Shown: piece by piece, positions 27,559 through 35,968 of the stretch | Layout: the number at the start of each line of letters is the position of its first letter | Numbering within the stretch: position 1 is the stretch's first letter | Assembly: GCF_017592825.1 (NCBI RefSeq) | Contig: NZ_JAGFMD010000005.1 | Span: forward strand, 237,570-301,569 | From: Roseivirga sp. E12 | Lineage (GTDB): Bacteria > Bacteroidota > Bacteroidia > Cytophagales > Cyclobacteriaceae | Direction of reading: 5' to 3' | DNA: 64,000 nt | Position numbers and translations under genes: made by a program | The notes under the pieces: generated by a model | What the model was told of the DNA's origin: nothing | Seen by the model: the letters and a program-made list of their open reading frames with translations, nothing else | The model's database searches: none

Positions 27559-27678
27559 CTATTCACTTGCATCTAATTTCTCCACTGCTCTCCATACCCT
27601 GAAGACATTTTTGTAGCACATTTTGGCAACATCTTCTTCGGTATAACCTCTCTTTAGGAATTCATAAATCAGATTTGG
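27559..27678 (-). pseudogene. C-terminal remnant of an M19 (renal-type) dipeptidase
   Basis: On the minus strand the frame PNLIYEFLKRGYTEEDV, then AKMCYKNVFRVWRAVEKL, runs 39 codons to a TAG. This is the well-known end of membrane dipeptidases (PNLTxELLKRGYSEEDI...NLLRVxxxVE). Directly upstream (27679-27681) is an in-frame stop, and nothing resembling the rest of the enzyme is found. Most of the gene, about 350 codons, is gone, leaving only the tail. No transposase or repeat marks the breakpoint. Confidence 0.7.
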
Positions 27679-27953
27679 CTAAGTAGAAAAGTCTTAAAGT
27701 CCTGTTGGCAAGGAAGGTTAAGAACGGCCAGTGATAGAAAGGAATAATTTGATCTTCATAGTTAATGCTTTGTCTGAAGATAAGCAATGCCAACAATTAT
27801 TGGAAGCAAGGCCATTTGAACGACTATTTCATTCATCAAAGGATATTACGAGTTATCGAAGAAATATACCAATTATCGAAGGGTCCTGTTCACTCAACGA
27901 AAGTGGAGAAATAACTTCTTGTATTTCATGACATTCGGATCAAAGTAAAGAAC
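27679..27953. other. Intergenic stretch beyond the dipeptidase remnant
   Basis: Contains a 66-codon open frame on the plus strand (27731-27931) with no signal peptide, no recognised motif and no similarity that I can name. The base composition looks non-coding, and TTATCGAAG occurs twice within about 20 bases. I do not call a gene here. Confidence 0.4.
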
Positions 27954-28412
27954 ATGAAAAGATTCCAGCTACTAATTTTCATCCCAATGGCACTGTTACT
28001 GACCTACTGTGCCCCAAATAAAACTGAGCCCTTATACTTCAATGACGGTATTGTGAACCTAGCAGGTATGTGGGTGGCTAATGAGGAAAGCCCAACAGAG
28101 CTAGACATCCTCTTCGGAGTCGATTTAAATGAAGGTTCTACTGATGTGAGCATTATGGGAGAAACCGTTAAAGGTTATCAAATGCTGAGCAGAGGTAATC
28201 AGTTTATGATTGCATACGAAACCCTCGATGGCAGAAAGTTTAACATACTAGCCCAGATGAAAAATGAAAATGAAATGCGAATTACTCGAACAGAGGAAAT
28301 CGTGAATGGTTTTATGCCTCTAGGCCAATTGGGAGAGAAGGTTTATCACTTGAAAAGACTTGATTCGAGACGTGCTTTTGTTGTTACATCAAACCTGAAG
28401 TCAAAGAATTAG
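27954..28412 (+). CDS. Lipoprotein of unknown function
   Basis: 152 residues. N-terminal MKRFQLLIFIPMALLLTYC contains the lipobox LLTYC, so the mature protein begins at Cys19 and is membrane-anchored. The remainder is a small, probably beta-rich domain with WVANEESPTELDILFGVDL and MGETVKGYQMLSRGNQFM. It ends KVYHLKRLDSR plus a basic tail. No family is recognised. Monocistronic, followed by a terminator at 28453. Confidence 0.7.
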   Translation: MKRFQLLIFIPMALLLTYCAPNKTEPLYFNDGIVNLAGMWVANEESPTELDILFGVDLNEGSTDVSIMGETVKGYQMLSRGNQFMIAYETLDGRKFNILAQMKNENEMRITRTEEIVNGFMPLGQLGEKVYHLKRLDSRRAFVVTSNLKSKN

Positions 28413-28451
28413 AAAGATATTGGTTTGGGTTATTTATTAAAAAGGTGATTG

Positions 28452-28477
28452 GACAGGCCGTAGAGGCCTGTTCTTTT
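28452..28477 (+). terminator. Rho-independent terminator of the lipoprotein gene
   Basis: Arms ACAGGCC (28453-28459) and GGCCTGT (28465-28471) with a 5-nt loop, then TCTTTT. It starts 41 bases after the stop. Confidence 0.75.
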
Positions 28478-28644
28478 CATTTCAGTCAAGTGACAATTCT
28501 GTCAGACCATAATTCCATTACCTATTTCGCCTTTGGTATAATTTGTTGAATGAATACAGGGAAGTCTTTCGCTAATTGGAAAGCTCCTGTTACCCTTATA
28601 AATTCGTCAAACTTAGAAACCACAAAGCGTGGTAAAACTTTTCA

Positions 28645-29478
28645 ATGAAGATACTGATTGCCGATAGTGGCTTTACAAAAACTGACTGGCGGGTTATAAG
28701 TGAGGAAGGAGATATTTCTCAGGCAAAAACCGCGGGCATCAACCCGTATTATCAGACGGAAGAAGAAATGCTAAAGGAGATTCAAAACCTCCACAATCAA
28801 GTACCCGAAAAAATTGATCGAATCTATTACTATGGTACTGGGTGCTCTTCTGCTACTAATAGAGACAAGATTGCCAACCTCTTAAAACGGTATTATCCGC
28901 ATGCTGAAATTGATGTAAATCATGATCTCTTGGCAGCTGCGCGATCGCTTTGTGGAGATCAGTCTGGTATCGCCTGTATTATCGGAACGGGCACCAACTC
29001 ATGTCTTTATGATGGAAAGAAAATTCTCGATAACGTACCTTCTCTGGGTTGGGCAATTGCAGATGAAGGCGGTGGCACCTATCTAGGCAAAGCGCTGGTA
29101 ACAGACTACTATCGAAAGGATATGCCCAAGCACTTACGAGTGCTATTCAAAGAGGAGTTTGAACTGACCAAAGATGGTTTTCTAACAAAAATATATCAGG
29201 AGCCGATGCCAGGTAGGTTTTTAGCAAGCTTCGCGAAATTTATTGGCAAGCATGTATCAGATCCATATATGTACCAATTAGTGGCTCATGGTTTCGAACT
29301 TTTTATCACCAAAAACGTGATGAAATATGAGGGACATCAAGAACTACCTATCCATTTTACAGGTTCCGTGGCGTATTATTTCGGTAATATTCTTCGCGAT
29401 GTTGCCATGAATAACGGACTTCAAATCAAACACATTACACAACAGCCCATTGCAGGGCTTACGCTATTTCACCAATAA
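28645..29478 (+). CDS. BadF/BadG-type sugar kinase (MurNAc/GlcNAc kinase-like)
   Basis: 277 residues, actin-like ATPase fold of the BadF/BadG/BcrA family. The phosphate-1 loop is IADSGFTKTDWR. The phosphate-2 region is IACIIGTGTNSCLYDG. GWAIADEGGGTYLGK is typical of N-acetylglucosamine kinases. Such kinases phosphorylate GlcNAc or MurNAc released from peptidoglycan. Nine bases downstream lies murQ, whose substrate is MurNAc-6-phosphate, so a MurK-like role feeding MurQ is the best inference. It is the first gene of a four-gene run. Confidence 0.88.
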   Translation: MKILIADSGFTKTDWRVISEEGDISQAKTAGINPYYQTEEEMLKEIQNLHNQVPEKIDRIYYYGTGCSSATNRDKIANLLKRYYPHAEIDVNHDLLAAARSLCGDQSGIACIIGTGTNSCLYDGKKILDNVPSLGWAIADEGGGTYLGKALVTDYYRKDMPKHLRVLFKEEFELTKDGFLTKIYQEPMPGRFLASFAKFIGKHVSDPYMYQLVAHGFELFITKNVMKYEGHQELPIHFTGSVAYYFGNILRDVAMNNGLQIKHITQQPIAGLTLFHQ

Positions 29479-29486
29479 TTCATACA

Positions 29487-30299
29487 ATGAACGTCACCGA
29501 ATCAGAATCAAATCATAACGACCTCGAAAAGATGTCTGTGAAAGACCTACTCGCAAACATCAATCAAGAGGACCAATCAGTAGCCGATTCGGTGGAAAGA
29601 GTTATTCCACAAATTGAAGGCTTAGTATTAGAGATTGTTCCACGAATGCAAAAAGGTGGGCGCATTTTCTATATCGGAGCAGGTACTAGTGGCCGCCTTG
29701 GTGTTGTCGATGCCTCTGAATGCCCCCCTACTTATGGAGTTGAACATGGTATGGTAGTCGGGCTTATCGCAGGAGGTGATAGTGCCATTCGCAAGGCAGT
29801 TGAATTTGCCGAAGATGATACTGAGCAGGCATGGAAAGACTTGCAAGAGCATATGATTAATCACAAAGATATAGTCATTGGAATTGCAGCTTCTGGCAGA
29901 ACCCCATATGTGATTGGCGGGATCAAAAAGGCAAAAGAGCACGGCATTTTGACTGGTTGTATAAGCTGTAATCCAGATAGTCCTTTGGCCTGGGAAGCCG
30001 AGTTTCCAATCGAACCCATAGTTGGGCCTGAGTTTGTAACCGGAAGCACTCGAATGAAAGCAGGCACTGCCCAAAAATTGGTTCTCAACATGATTTCAAC
30101 CTCAGTGATGATTCAGCTCGGACGGGTAAAAGGAAACCGTATGGTAGACATGCAATTGTCCAACAATAAGCTGGTAGACCGAGGGGCAAAAATGATCATG
30201 GAAATGCTGCAGGTAAATTACAAGGTAGCCGAGCAATTGTTAAAAGAGCACGGTTCTGTGCGGAAAGTGATTGATTTTATCAAGAGCGATCAGCAATGA
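29487..30299 (+). CDS. murQ: N-acetylmuramic acid 6-phosphate etherase
   Basis: 270 residues. It cleaves the lactyl ether of MurNAc-6-phosphate to GlcNAc-6-phosphate and D-lactate in peptidoglycan recycling. The SIS domain shows YIGAGTSGRLGVVDASECPP, which includes the catalytic Glu, and later IAASGRTPYVIGGI. The signature EFVTGSTRMKAGTAQKLVLN is typical of MurQ. Length is slightly shorter than E. coli MurQ (298). Between the kinase gene (8-base gap) and an unknown gene whose ATG overlaps its stop by four bases. Confidence 0.95.
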   Translation: MNVTESESNHNDLEKMSVKDLLANINQEDQSVADSVERVIPQIEGLVLEIVPRMQKGGRIFYIGAGTSGRLGVVDASECPPTYGVEHGMVVGLIAGGDSAIRKAVEFAEDDTEQAWKDLQEHMINHKDIVIGIAASGRTPYVIGGIKKAKEHGILTGCISCNPDSPLAWEAEFPIEPIVGPEFVTGSTRMKAGTAQKLVLNMISTSVMIQLGRVKGNRMVDMQLSNNKLVDRGAKMIMEMLQVNYKVAEQLLKEHGSVRKVIDFIKSDQQ

Positions 30300-30652
30300 A
30301 AACTATCCATCTTACTATCAACTACGAGGTTTCACAAAAGGAGAACTTTCAAAAGTTTTTGGATAAGTTTCAGAGGGAAAACGGTCTGGTTTTCGACATA
30401 CAAAGACTGGCCAGATATGAAAAATTTCGCGAACAGTTTCAGGCCAATATTCTAGTCCAGCTTTCGGCAAGCTCCAACGCTGAGCTAGTTTTTCAATCTC
30501 TTCAACTTGCCAATTTGTTCAATATGAATTCTGGAGGTAGTGTTTCAGTAATCGGGCCAGTGGAAAACGGAGAAGAGCTCGACTTCGAGGTTATCCTAAA
30601 TCAAGACAAGCCAAACCAACCAGTCAAATGGGTACACATTCAGACTGTCTAG
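30296..30652 (+). CDS. Hypothetical protein in the murQ operon
   Basis: 118 residues, no signal peptide, soluble. The sequence alternates amphipathic helices (QKENFQKFLDKFQRENG, RLARYEKFREQFQ) and strands (ILVQLSASSN, GSVSVIGPVENGEELDFEV). It could be a small alpha/beta domain. No family is recognised. It is translationally coupled to murQ through an ATGA overlap, so a connection to cell-wall sugar recycling is likely on context only. Confidence 0.65.
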   Translation: MKTIHLTINYEVSQKENFQKFLDKFQRENGLVFDIQRLARYEKFREQFQANILVQLSASSNAELVFQSLQLANLFNMNSGGSVSVIGPVENGEELDFEVILNQDKPNQPVKWVHIQTV

Positions 30653-30655
30653 CCG

Positions 30656-31222
30656 ATGCATAATATCGAACCTTATTATAACTGGCTGAAGTATTACAAT
30701 GTAGCGGAAGACCCTAATTCTCCATATGATGGAAAGGAGTATAACTTCGATCTTTATTCAGAGAATATTTACGGCTACTATATTGATCCACACTGGGACT
30801 TTATGGGGTCTGAAACTCTTTATATTAAAATCCTCTTTACCGATTACGATCGTGGTTTTATCATTATAGAGTTTATTGGTGAGTGGAATGATGCTATCAA
30901 CAATGATGTGATGTATTTAAAACGGAACATTATTGACCACTTCAACGGTTATGGTATTACTAAATACATACTGATAGGGGAGAATATTCTCAACTTTCAT
31001 GGTTCTGATGATAGCTATTACGAAGAGTGGTTTGAAGAGGTGGAAGATGGCTGGATTACAGGTGTAAACTTTCGAGACTTCGTTCAAGACGAGATGAAAA
31101 ACTTCAACATAGACAGCTATATCAACTTTGGTGGAGAACTGGATATTGTTAATTGGAGAACCCTAAAACCGCAGCTTTTCTTCGAAAAAATAGATCATAT
31201 CATCGGTCACCGAATTGGTTAA
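30656..31222 (+). CDS. Hypothetical acidic, aromatic-rich protein
   Basis: 188 residues, three bases after the preceding stop. Very rich in Tyr, Trp, Phe and Asp/Glu (YNWLKYYNVAEDP, YYEEWFEEVEDGW). No signal peptide or membrane helix. It has a pattern of beta strands (LYIKILFTDYDRGFIIIEFI) followed by helices. Not a family I know. It is the last gene of the kinase-murQ run and ends 35 bases before the MITE-like repeat copy A. Confidence 0.65.
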   Translation: MHNIEPYYNWLKYYNVAEDPNSPYDGKEYNFDLYSENIYGYYIDPHWDFMGSETLYIKILFTDYDRGFIIIEFIGEWNDAINNDVMYLKRNIIDHFNGYGITKYILIGENILNFHGSDDSYYEEWFEEVEDGWITGVNFRDFVQDEMKNFNIDSYINFGGELDIVNWRTLKPQLFFEKIDHIIGHRIG

Positions 31223-31257
31223 TTAAAAGATCCTCACTGCCTACTTTTCTCAGACAA

Positions 31258-31428
31258 ACCACCCCTGACCCCTCTTAGCAGGAGGGGTAGTAGATCCACT
31301 TCATTGATGAGAGTACTGAAATCATTAGATATGAGGTCATTTTCATACGCTAACCAAGACTATTGCACATGGGGTGATTACAAAGCACTAATTACTCCCC
31401 TCCTTTTCAAGGAGGGGTTGGGGGTGGT
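31258..31428. repeat. MITE-like repeat, copy A
   Basis: 171 bp bounded by terminal inverted repeats of 17 bp: ACCACCCCTGACCCCTC on the left and the complement of ACCACCCCCAACCCCTC on the right (15/17 identical). Each end also carries a GC-rich hairpin (31269-31287 and 31397-31417, arms CCCCTCCTT/AAGGAGGGG on the right). The interior shares TCATTAGATATGAGGTC and CAAAGCACTAATTACTCC with copy B at 31815-31987. The two copies are direct repeats on either side of the DUF559 gene. Confidence 0.85.
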
Positions 31429-31463
31429 TAATACATTCATTAAATTGAAGTAAACACATACAA

Positions 31464-31835
31464 GTGGGAAGAATTCACAACAGACTGGCCTTAAAAGAAA
31501 GGCGAAAACACTTGAGAAATAATGGCACTTCAGCCGAAGCCACACTATGGACGCTACTCTCAAATAAGCAATTAGAAGGTCGCAAGTTCCGAAGACAACA
31601 TAGCATCAAAAACTACATTGTAGATTTCTATTGTCCTTCTGAAAAGCTAATCGTTGAGCTTGACGGAGATGTGCATTTCTCAGCGGCAGGAGTTCAATAT
31701 GATCGAAAGCGCGATGAGGAGCTGAGAGAATTAGGCTTTAAAATCATCAGAATTGAAAATGAAGATGTCTTTTTGGCAACCATGGCAGTATTAGACAAAA
31801 TTAAAAATGCTTTTACCACCCCTGACCCCTCCTAG
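31464..31835 (+). CDS. DUF559 domain protein (Vsr-like endonuclease fold)
   Basis: 123 residues from a GTG start. DUF559 proteins belong to the PD-(D/E)XK nuclease superfamily near the very-short-patch repair endonucleases. Here ATLWTLLSNKQLEGRKFRRQH is the family's opening region (read as ATLWTLLS then GRKFRRQH). YIVDFYCPSEKLIVELDG gives the catalytic Asp and the E-x-D strand. RDEELRELGFKIIRIENEDV is the closing helix-strand. The last residues, FTTPDPS, come from the terminal inverted repeat of copy B. Function in cells is not established for this family; it is a candidate nuclease for the flanking repeats. Confidence 0.8.
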   Translation: MGRIHNRLALKERRKHLRNNGTSAEATLWTLLSNKQLEGRKFRRQHSIKNYIVDFYCPSEKLIVELDGDVHFSAAGVQYDRKRDEELRELGFKIIRIENEDVFLATMAVLDKIKNAFTTPDPS

Positions 31836-31987
31836 GAGGAGGGGAATTGGATTCAATTTCTCAATCACGAATTTTCAAGTCATTAGATATAAGGTCGTTC
31901 CATATTCTGCCCGAGACCATTGATCATGAAATGATTTTACAAAGCACTAATTGCTCCCCTCCTTTTCAAGGAGGGGTTGGGGGTGGT
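31815..31987. repeat. MITE-like repeat, copy B
   Basis: 173 bp, same design as copy A: left end ACCACCCCTGACCCCTC, right end GAGGGGTTGGGGGTGGT. Hairpins lie at 31826-31844 (arms CCCCTCCT/AGGAGGGG) and 31956-31976 (arms CCCCTCCTT/AAGGAGGGG). The terminal sequences are identical to copy A, whereas the middle has diverged clearly. It overlaps the end of the DUF559 gene and stops eight bases before the end of the convergent sprT-like gene. Confidence 0.85.
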
Positions 31988-31994
31988 TACTCAT

Positions 31995-32591
31995 CTACTG
32001 CATTACTTCTACCTCCACTACCATAGGAATTAAATAACGCCTTTGACTATTCAACTCCAAGCAAACCGCCCTTGTTCTTTTCTCTTGAAGCTTACGAAAA
32101 GCCCTTGTTCTAAACATGAATTCTGTATCGAGTTCAAGTTCTTTCAAAGTAGTACCATCGATTTTAGACTCATCATATTCTGAAAGAACGGCCAGCAGCT
32201 TGGGGTCTGCCGAACTACTCGCTTTTGGGTTTTTCATATGCCTTGCCAAGACTCTCAGGATATCTTCCGGAAAGACTTCCGGTCTTAAGAGGGGCAACAT
32301 CAATCGCTGAAAACACATCTTCCATTCGATACCATGGGGCTTCTGTCTTCCACGTGGATTATGAACCACGCGATGAGCGACTTCATGAACGTATGTAATC
32401 AGAAATTGGTAGGTATTCAAGTCCTCATTTACAGTAACGATATGAGACTTCTGATCTGGGTCATACCTGTAGTCTCCCAACTTAGAAGATCTTGATTTTG
32501 TAAGCTTAAAATCAAAAGGAAAATCCGACCAAAGTTGGTGGCAATAGTCAAGTGCACTAGCCGGCACCTTATCTATCAATACTTCTCTCAA
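31995..32591 (-). CDS. SprT-like zinc metallopeptidase domain protein
   Basis: 198 residues. The SprT-like core is residues 15-125. It has the zinc motif YVHEVAHRVVH and a third His ligand region PHGIEWKMCFQRLM. The eukaryotic relative SPRTN cleaves DNA-protein crosslinks; bacterial members are poorly known. A charged C-terminal helical region (residues 130-198) follows. No signal peptide, so it is cytoplasmic. It lies five bases downstream of der in the era-der direction, so probably cotranscribed with these two GTPases. Its 3' end abuts the DUF559/MITE element. Confidence 0.8.
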   Translation of the reverse strand: MREVLIDKVPASALDYCHQLWSDFPFDFKLTKSRSSKLGDYRYDPDQKSHIVTVNEDLNTYQFLITYVHEVAHRVVHNPRGRQKPHGIEWKMCFQRLMLPLLRPEVFPEDILRVLARHMKNPKASSSADPKLLAVLSEYDESKIDGTTLKELELDTEFMFRTRAFRKLQEKRTRAVCLELNSQRRYLIPMVVEVEVMQ

Positions 32592-32596
32592 AATGA

Positions 32597-33904
32597 TTAC
32601 TTTTTCCGAAAGACTAGTTTTATTGGCACCCCATCAAACTCGAATTTCTCTCTGATATTATTCTCCAAATAACGCTCATAAGGCGCTTTTATATATTGGG
32701 GAAGGTTGCAGAAGAAGGCGATTGTAGGTGAGTGAGTAGGCAGCTGAGTTACATACTTAATCTTAATATGCTTACCCTTGAGAGCAGGTGGTGGATAGTG
32801 CTCAATTGCGGGTAATAGTGCATCGTTCAACTGAGAAGTTGATATTTTTCGAATCCTATTTTCATAAACCTGAACGGCCATTTCAATCGCTTGAAAGATT
32901 CTTTGTTTCTCGGTCACCGAGGTGAAAATCTTTGGAATCCAGTTCAAATGACCCAATTTTTCCTCAAGGTCAGCTTTAAACTTGTTCATAGTATTTGAGT
33001 CCTTCTCGATCAAATCCCACTTATTGAGCATGAGCATGATGCCCTTCTTATATTTCAGAGCAAGGCTAATGAGGTTCATGTCTTGTGCCTCCAAACCTCT
33101 TGTACAATCAACCATGATAACACAGACGTCTGAATCTTGTAGTGCTTGCAATGCACGCATGACCGAGTAAAACTCTATGTCTTCGTGGACGCGAGACTTC
33201 TTTCTCACACCAGCTGTGTCGGTCAAGATAAAGTCCTTGCCATAAAGTGTGTAGTGAGTGTTAATCGAATCTCGAGTCGTACCAGCAACATCAGTCACAA
33301 TGGTTCTTTCTTTGCCTAAAATGGCATTCATGAAGGAAGACTTTCCGGCATTAGGACGTCCTAAAATGGCGATGCGTGGAATACCGTCTTCGGGATTTTC
33401 ATTTCCATCATCTTCGAAGTGCTTGACCACTTCATCCAGTAACTCCCCCGTTCCACTACCACTGGAAGAGGAAATGGGAAATACCTCACCCAAACCGAGC
33501 CCATAAAACTCGCTGGACTGGTAAGACCAATCTGCGGTGTCAGCCTTGTTTGCGGCAATAACAACTGGTTTTTTCAAGCCACGAACGATCTTGGCAAAAT
33601 CTTGATCGAGTCCGGTTAGCCCATCATGACAATCGGCCATAAAAATGATGACCGAAGCCTCGTTCATTGCCTCTTCTACTTGCTCGCGAATAGCCCCTTC
33701 AAAAACGTCTTCAGAACCAGTTACATAACCACCTGTATCAATAACAGTGAAGTGTTTTCCTACCCACTCTCCATAGCCATAATGACGGTCACGAGTAACC
33801 CCACTTTCATTATCCATGATGGCTTGTCTTCTTTCTACCAATCGGTTAAAAAAAGTCGATTTCCCTACATTAGGTCTTCCTACTACCGCTACAATGTTTG
33901 CCAT
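32597..33904 (-). CDS. der: GTPase Der (EngA), ribosome assembly
   Basis: 435 residues with two tandem GTPase domains. The first has GRPNVGKSTFFN, DTGGYV and NKAD. The second has GRPNAGKSSFMN, DTAGVR and NKWD. A C-terminal KH-like domain (PPPALKGKHIKIKYVTQ) completes the usual 50S-subunit assembly factor. Essential in many bacteria. It follows era with a nine-base gap and precedes the sprT-like gene, forming an era-der-sprT run. Confidence 0.97.
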   Translation of the reverse strand: MANIVAVVGRPNVGKSTFFNRLVERRQAIMDNESGVTRDRHYGYGEWVGKHFTVIDTGGYVTGSEDVFEGAIREQVEEAMNEASVIIFMADCHDGLTGLDQDFAKIVRGLKKPVVIAANKADTADWSYQSSEFYGLGLGEVFPISSSSGSGTGELLDEVVKHFEDDGNENPEDGIPRIAILGRPNAGKSSFMNAILGKERTIVTDVAGTTRDSINTHYTLYGKDFILTDTAGVRKKSRVHEDIEFYSVMRALQALQDSDVCVIMVDCTRGLEAQDMNLISLALKYKKGIMLMLNKWDLIEKDSNTMNKFKADLEEKLGHLNWIPKIFTSVTEKQRIFQAIEMAVQVYENRIRKISTSQLNDALLPAIEHYPPPALKGKHIKIKYVTQLPTHSPTIAFFCNLPQYIKAPYERYLENNIREKFEFDGVPIKLVFRKK

Positions 33905-33913
33905 AATCTATAT

Positions 33914-34801
33914 TCAATTAGAATATCCGAAACCCTTGAGTTTCATCTCTTTCTTACGCCAGTCTTCTTCTACTTTTACAAAGGTCTCCAAATGAACCTG
34001 CTTTCCGAAGAAAGTCTCCAGGTCTTTTCTAGCTTCAATTCCCACTTTCTTGATTGCCTCTCCTTTATGACCGATGATTATGCCCTTTTGGCTTTTACGC
34101 TCCACATAAATCTCTGCACGAATGCGGATGATTTTCTCATCTTCCTTAAATTCTCCCGTCACAACCTGACAGCTATAAGGTACTTCCTTTTTATAGTTCA
34201 AAAAGATTTTCTCTCTTATGATTTCGTCAACAAAAAAGCGCTCAGGTTTATCTGTCAAGGTATCTTTTGGGAAGTACTCGGGGTGTTCCGGAAGGTGTTT
34301 GACTATTGATTCAAAAAGTGATTCAATATTTTCCTTCTCCAAGGCTGATACTAAAATTACATCATCAAAGTCGAATAGCTCCTGCCAATAAGCAGCCTTG
34401 TCTTCCGCTTGACTTCCTTTTGAGAGGTCAATCTTATTCATAACCAAGATAACCGGGACCTTCTTGTCTTTCAGGAAATTGATCTGTTTTTCGTCTTCAA
34501 ACTTCTCATAAAGATCGGCCACAAAGAGGATGACATCAGCATCTTCAAAAGAGCTATTTACAAAGCTCATCATGGAGTCATGAAGCTTGTATTCTGGCTT
34601 AAGAATTCCAGGGGTGTCAGAATAAATAATTTGGAAATCCTCTCCACTTAATACACCCATAATTCGGTGTCTAGTTGTCTGCGCTTTTGATGTTATTATT
34701 GAAAGCCTTTCACCCACTAGGGCATTCATCAAGGTAGATTTACCGACATTCGGTTTACCTATAATACTCACAAAACCAGCCTTATGTGGTTGATCACTCA
34801 T
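33914..34801 (-). CDS. era: GTPase Era, 16S rRNA maturation
   Basis: 295 residues. The GTPase domain has IIGKPNVGKSTLMNALVG, TTRHRIMGV (switch I), SDTPG and VMNKIDLS. The C-terminal KH domain has YVERKSQKGIIIGHKGEAI (GHKG loop), which binds the 3' end of 16S rRNA. Standard length. First gene of the era-der-sprT transcript; divergent from the initiator tRNA. Confidence 0.97.
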   Translation of the reverse strand: MSDQPHKAGFVSIIGKPNVGKSTLMNALVGERLSIITSKAQTTRHRIMGVLSGEDFQIIYSDTPGILKPEYKLHDSMMSFVNSSFEDADVILFVADLYEKFEDEKQINFLKDKKVPVILVMNKIDLSKGSQAEDKAAYWQELFDFDDVILVSALEKENIESLFESIVKHLPEHPEYFPKDTLTDKPERFFVDEIIREKIFLNYKKEVPYSCQVVTGEFKEDEKIIRIRAEIYVERKSQKGIIIGHKGEAIKKVGIEARKDLETFFGKQVHLETFVKVEEDWRKKEMKLKGFGYSN

Positions 34802-34895
34802 TCATTCAGAAATTAAGTCGCAAAGGTACTTGTTTCGAATGGATTTGTCACCTACATTTGTAGCCCACTTCAGAAATCGTCTGAGGTTGATACAT

Positions 34896-34968
<73 letters not shown>

Positions 34969-34973
34969 CTCGG

Positions 34974-35004
34974 AAGGACACTAAGCAATTAGTGTCCTTT
35001 TTTT
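34974..35004 (+). terminator. Terminator after tRNA-fMet
   Basis: Arms AAGGACACTAA (34974-34984) and TTAGTGTCCTT (34989-34999), loop GCAA, T-run to 35004. It begins six bases after the tRNA. Confidence 0.9.
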
Positions 35005-35133
35005 ATGCTTAAAATAGCACTCAACACAGTTAATGGCTTAATAATCAATGACTCACGTAAGTTCGAGTCTCTGTCAGGGGTAAACCCGCCAAATCTCAAT
35101 CAAAATTAGTAATAGTTTCTATGCAGTTCTAAT

Positions 35134-35871
35134 ATGGATTTCACACCTTATGCACGAATTAAAGGAAAGCGGATGAAAGTTGACCTGACTCAAATCATTG
35201 ATGATGTTTTTAGATTTCAAATCAATACAATTGGCCTCAAGTTTCGAGAAGCCTCTACGATATTCATCGAAAACAAAAACGACTTAGAGCATTCTCAAAA
35301 AATATTGAAGCATACTGATGCATTGCTGTTCAAATTCACTCTTGCTGTTATCAATCTCGAATTCCTCTGGCAAATATCCGATTTAAAAAAGCCACTGGAT
35401 CCGGTTAGGCTCAATCAAGAGCTTTATGAATGGAACAATGCGGATTCAATTATTGACTCCTTATTCTTAGAAAGCACAGTCATTCAGATAAGATCATTTA
35501 TAGATTTTGCTCAGAAATTGAGCTGCATATGCCTAGGCTACACCAAGCCAATAGATGGAACCAAGGATTTCTATAAAATTCTTAGAAGAATGGATAGCGA
35601 TAAGAGCAGGGAAATCGAGGACACATTTATGAAGGTCGATGAGTCATGGGGTAAAATTGTAAGGTCTATTAGAGATAAAATACTCCATTATGACTTGATC
35701 AGGACAAATCATGATCTCAGACCCTCAATTGCAGGCAAACATTACGAAGATTTTGGTCAAGGTTTATCGAACGATATGTTCGAATTCCTAATTGAACTTT
35801 GTGAGGACCTTTTTGAGGTCAAATGGATTCCTGGTACTTTGGAACAATTCCGATCCGAATTCAATAGATAA
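35134..35871 (+). CDS. HEPN-like hypothetical protein in the tRNA islet
   Basis: 245 residues, all-helical in appearance, no signal peptide. Near residue 180 the helix SWGKIVRSIRDKILHYDLI contains R-x4-H (RDKILH), the motif of HEPN-type RNases. A preceding helix pair (SFIDFAQKLSCICLGY) also fits the HEPN bundle. Several HEPN families are toxins or phage-defence RNases that cut tRNA or rRNA. Here it is the only intact gene between duplicated tRNA 3' ends, an address often used by defence islets. I do not recognise a closer family. It may instead be a harmless helical protein with a chance motif. Confidence 0.6.
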   Translation: MDFTPYARIKGKRMKVDLTQIIDDVFRFQINTIGLKFREASTIFIENKNDLEHSQKILKHTDALLFKFTLAVINLEFLWQISDLKKPLDPVRLNQELYEWNNADSIIDSLFLESTVIQIRSFIDFAQKLSCICLGYTKPIDGTKDFYKILRRMDSDKSREIEDTFMKVDESWGKIVRSIRDKILHYDLIRTNHDLRPSIAGKHYEDFGQGLSNDMFEFLIELCEDLFEVKWIPGTLEQFRSEFNR

Positions 35872-35968
35872 CCCTCACTAAAAGCCTTTTTCACGCTGAT
35901 TCCTGCAAAAGCAACCAAAGCTCGTGATACTCTCTTAGGCATGATTTATAGTTCGACATTTTGACCTT

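Larger units (their letters stand above)
31258..31987 (+). mobile_element. Candidate composite element: DUF559 gene between two MITE-like repeats
   Basis: Copy A (31258-31428), the DUF559 nuclease gene (31464-31835) and copy B (31815-31987) form a 730-bp unit. The left end of copy B encodes the last codons and the stop of the nuclease gene. This suggests that gene and repeats travel or evolve together, in the manner of REP-associated transposases. No target-site duplication is obvious: the outer flanks are AAACC and ACTCA. Mobility is an inference from arrangement only. Confidence 0.45.

Noticed and set aside
27731..27931. 66-codon open frame on the plus strand
   Set aside because: No signal peptide, motif or coding-like composition; it sits in a decayed region beside the dipeptidase remnant.
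33626..34309. 227-codon open frame on the plus strand opposite der and era
   Set aside because: Fully antisense to two certain GTPase genes; composition reflects their codons.
35059..35070. T-arm-like AAGTTCGAGTCT as a second tRNA gene
   Set aside because: No acceptor, D or anticodon arm around it; only a fragment of the tRNA-fMet 3' half.
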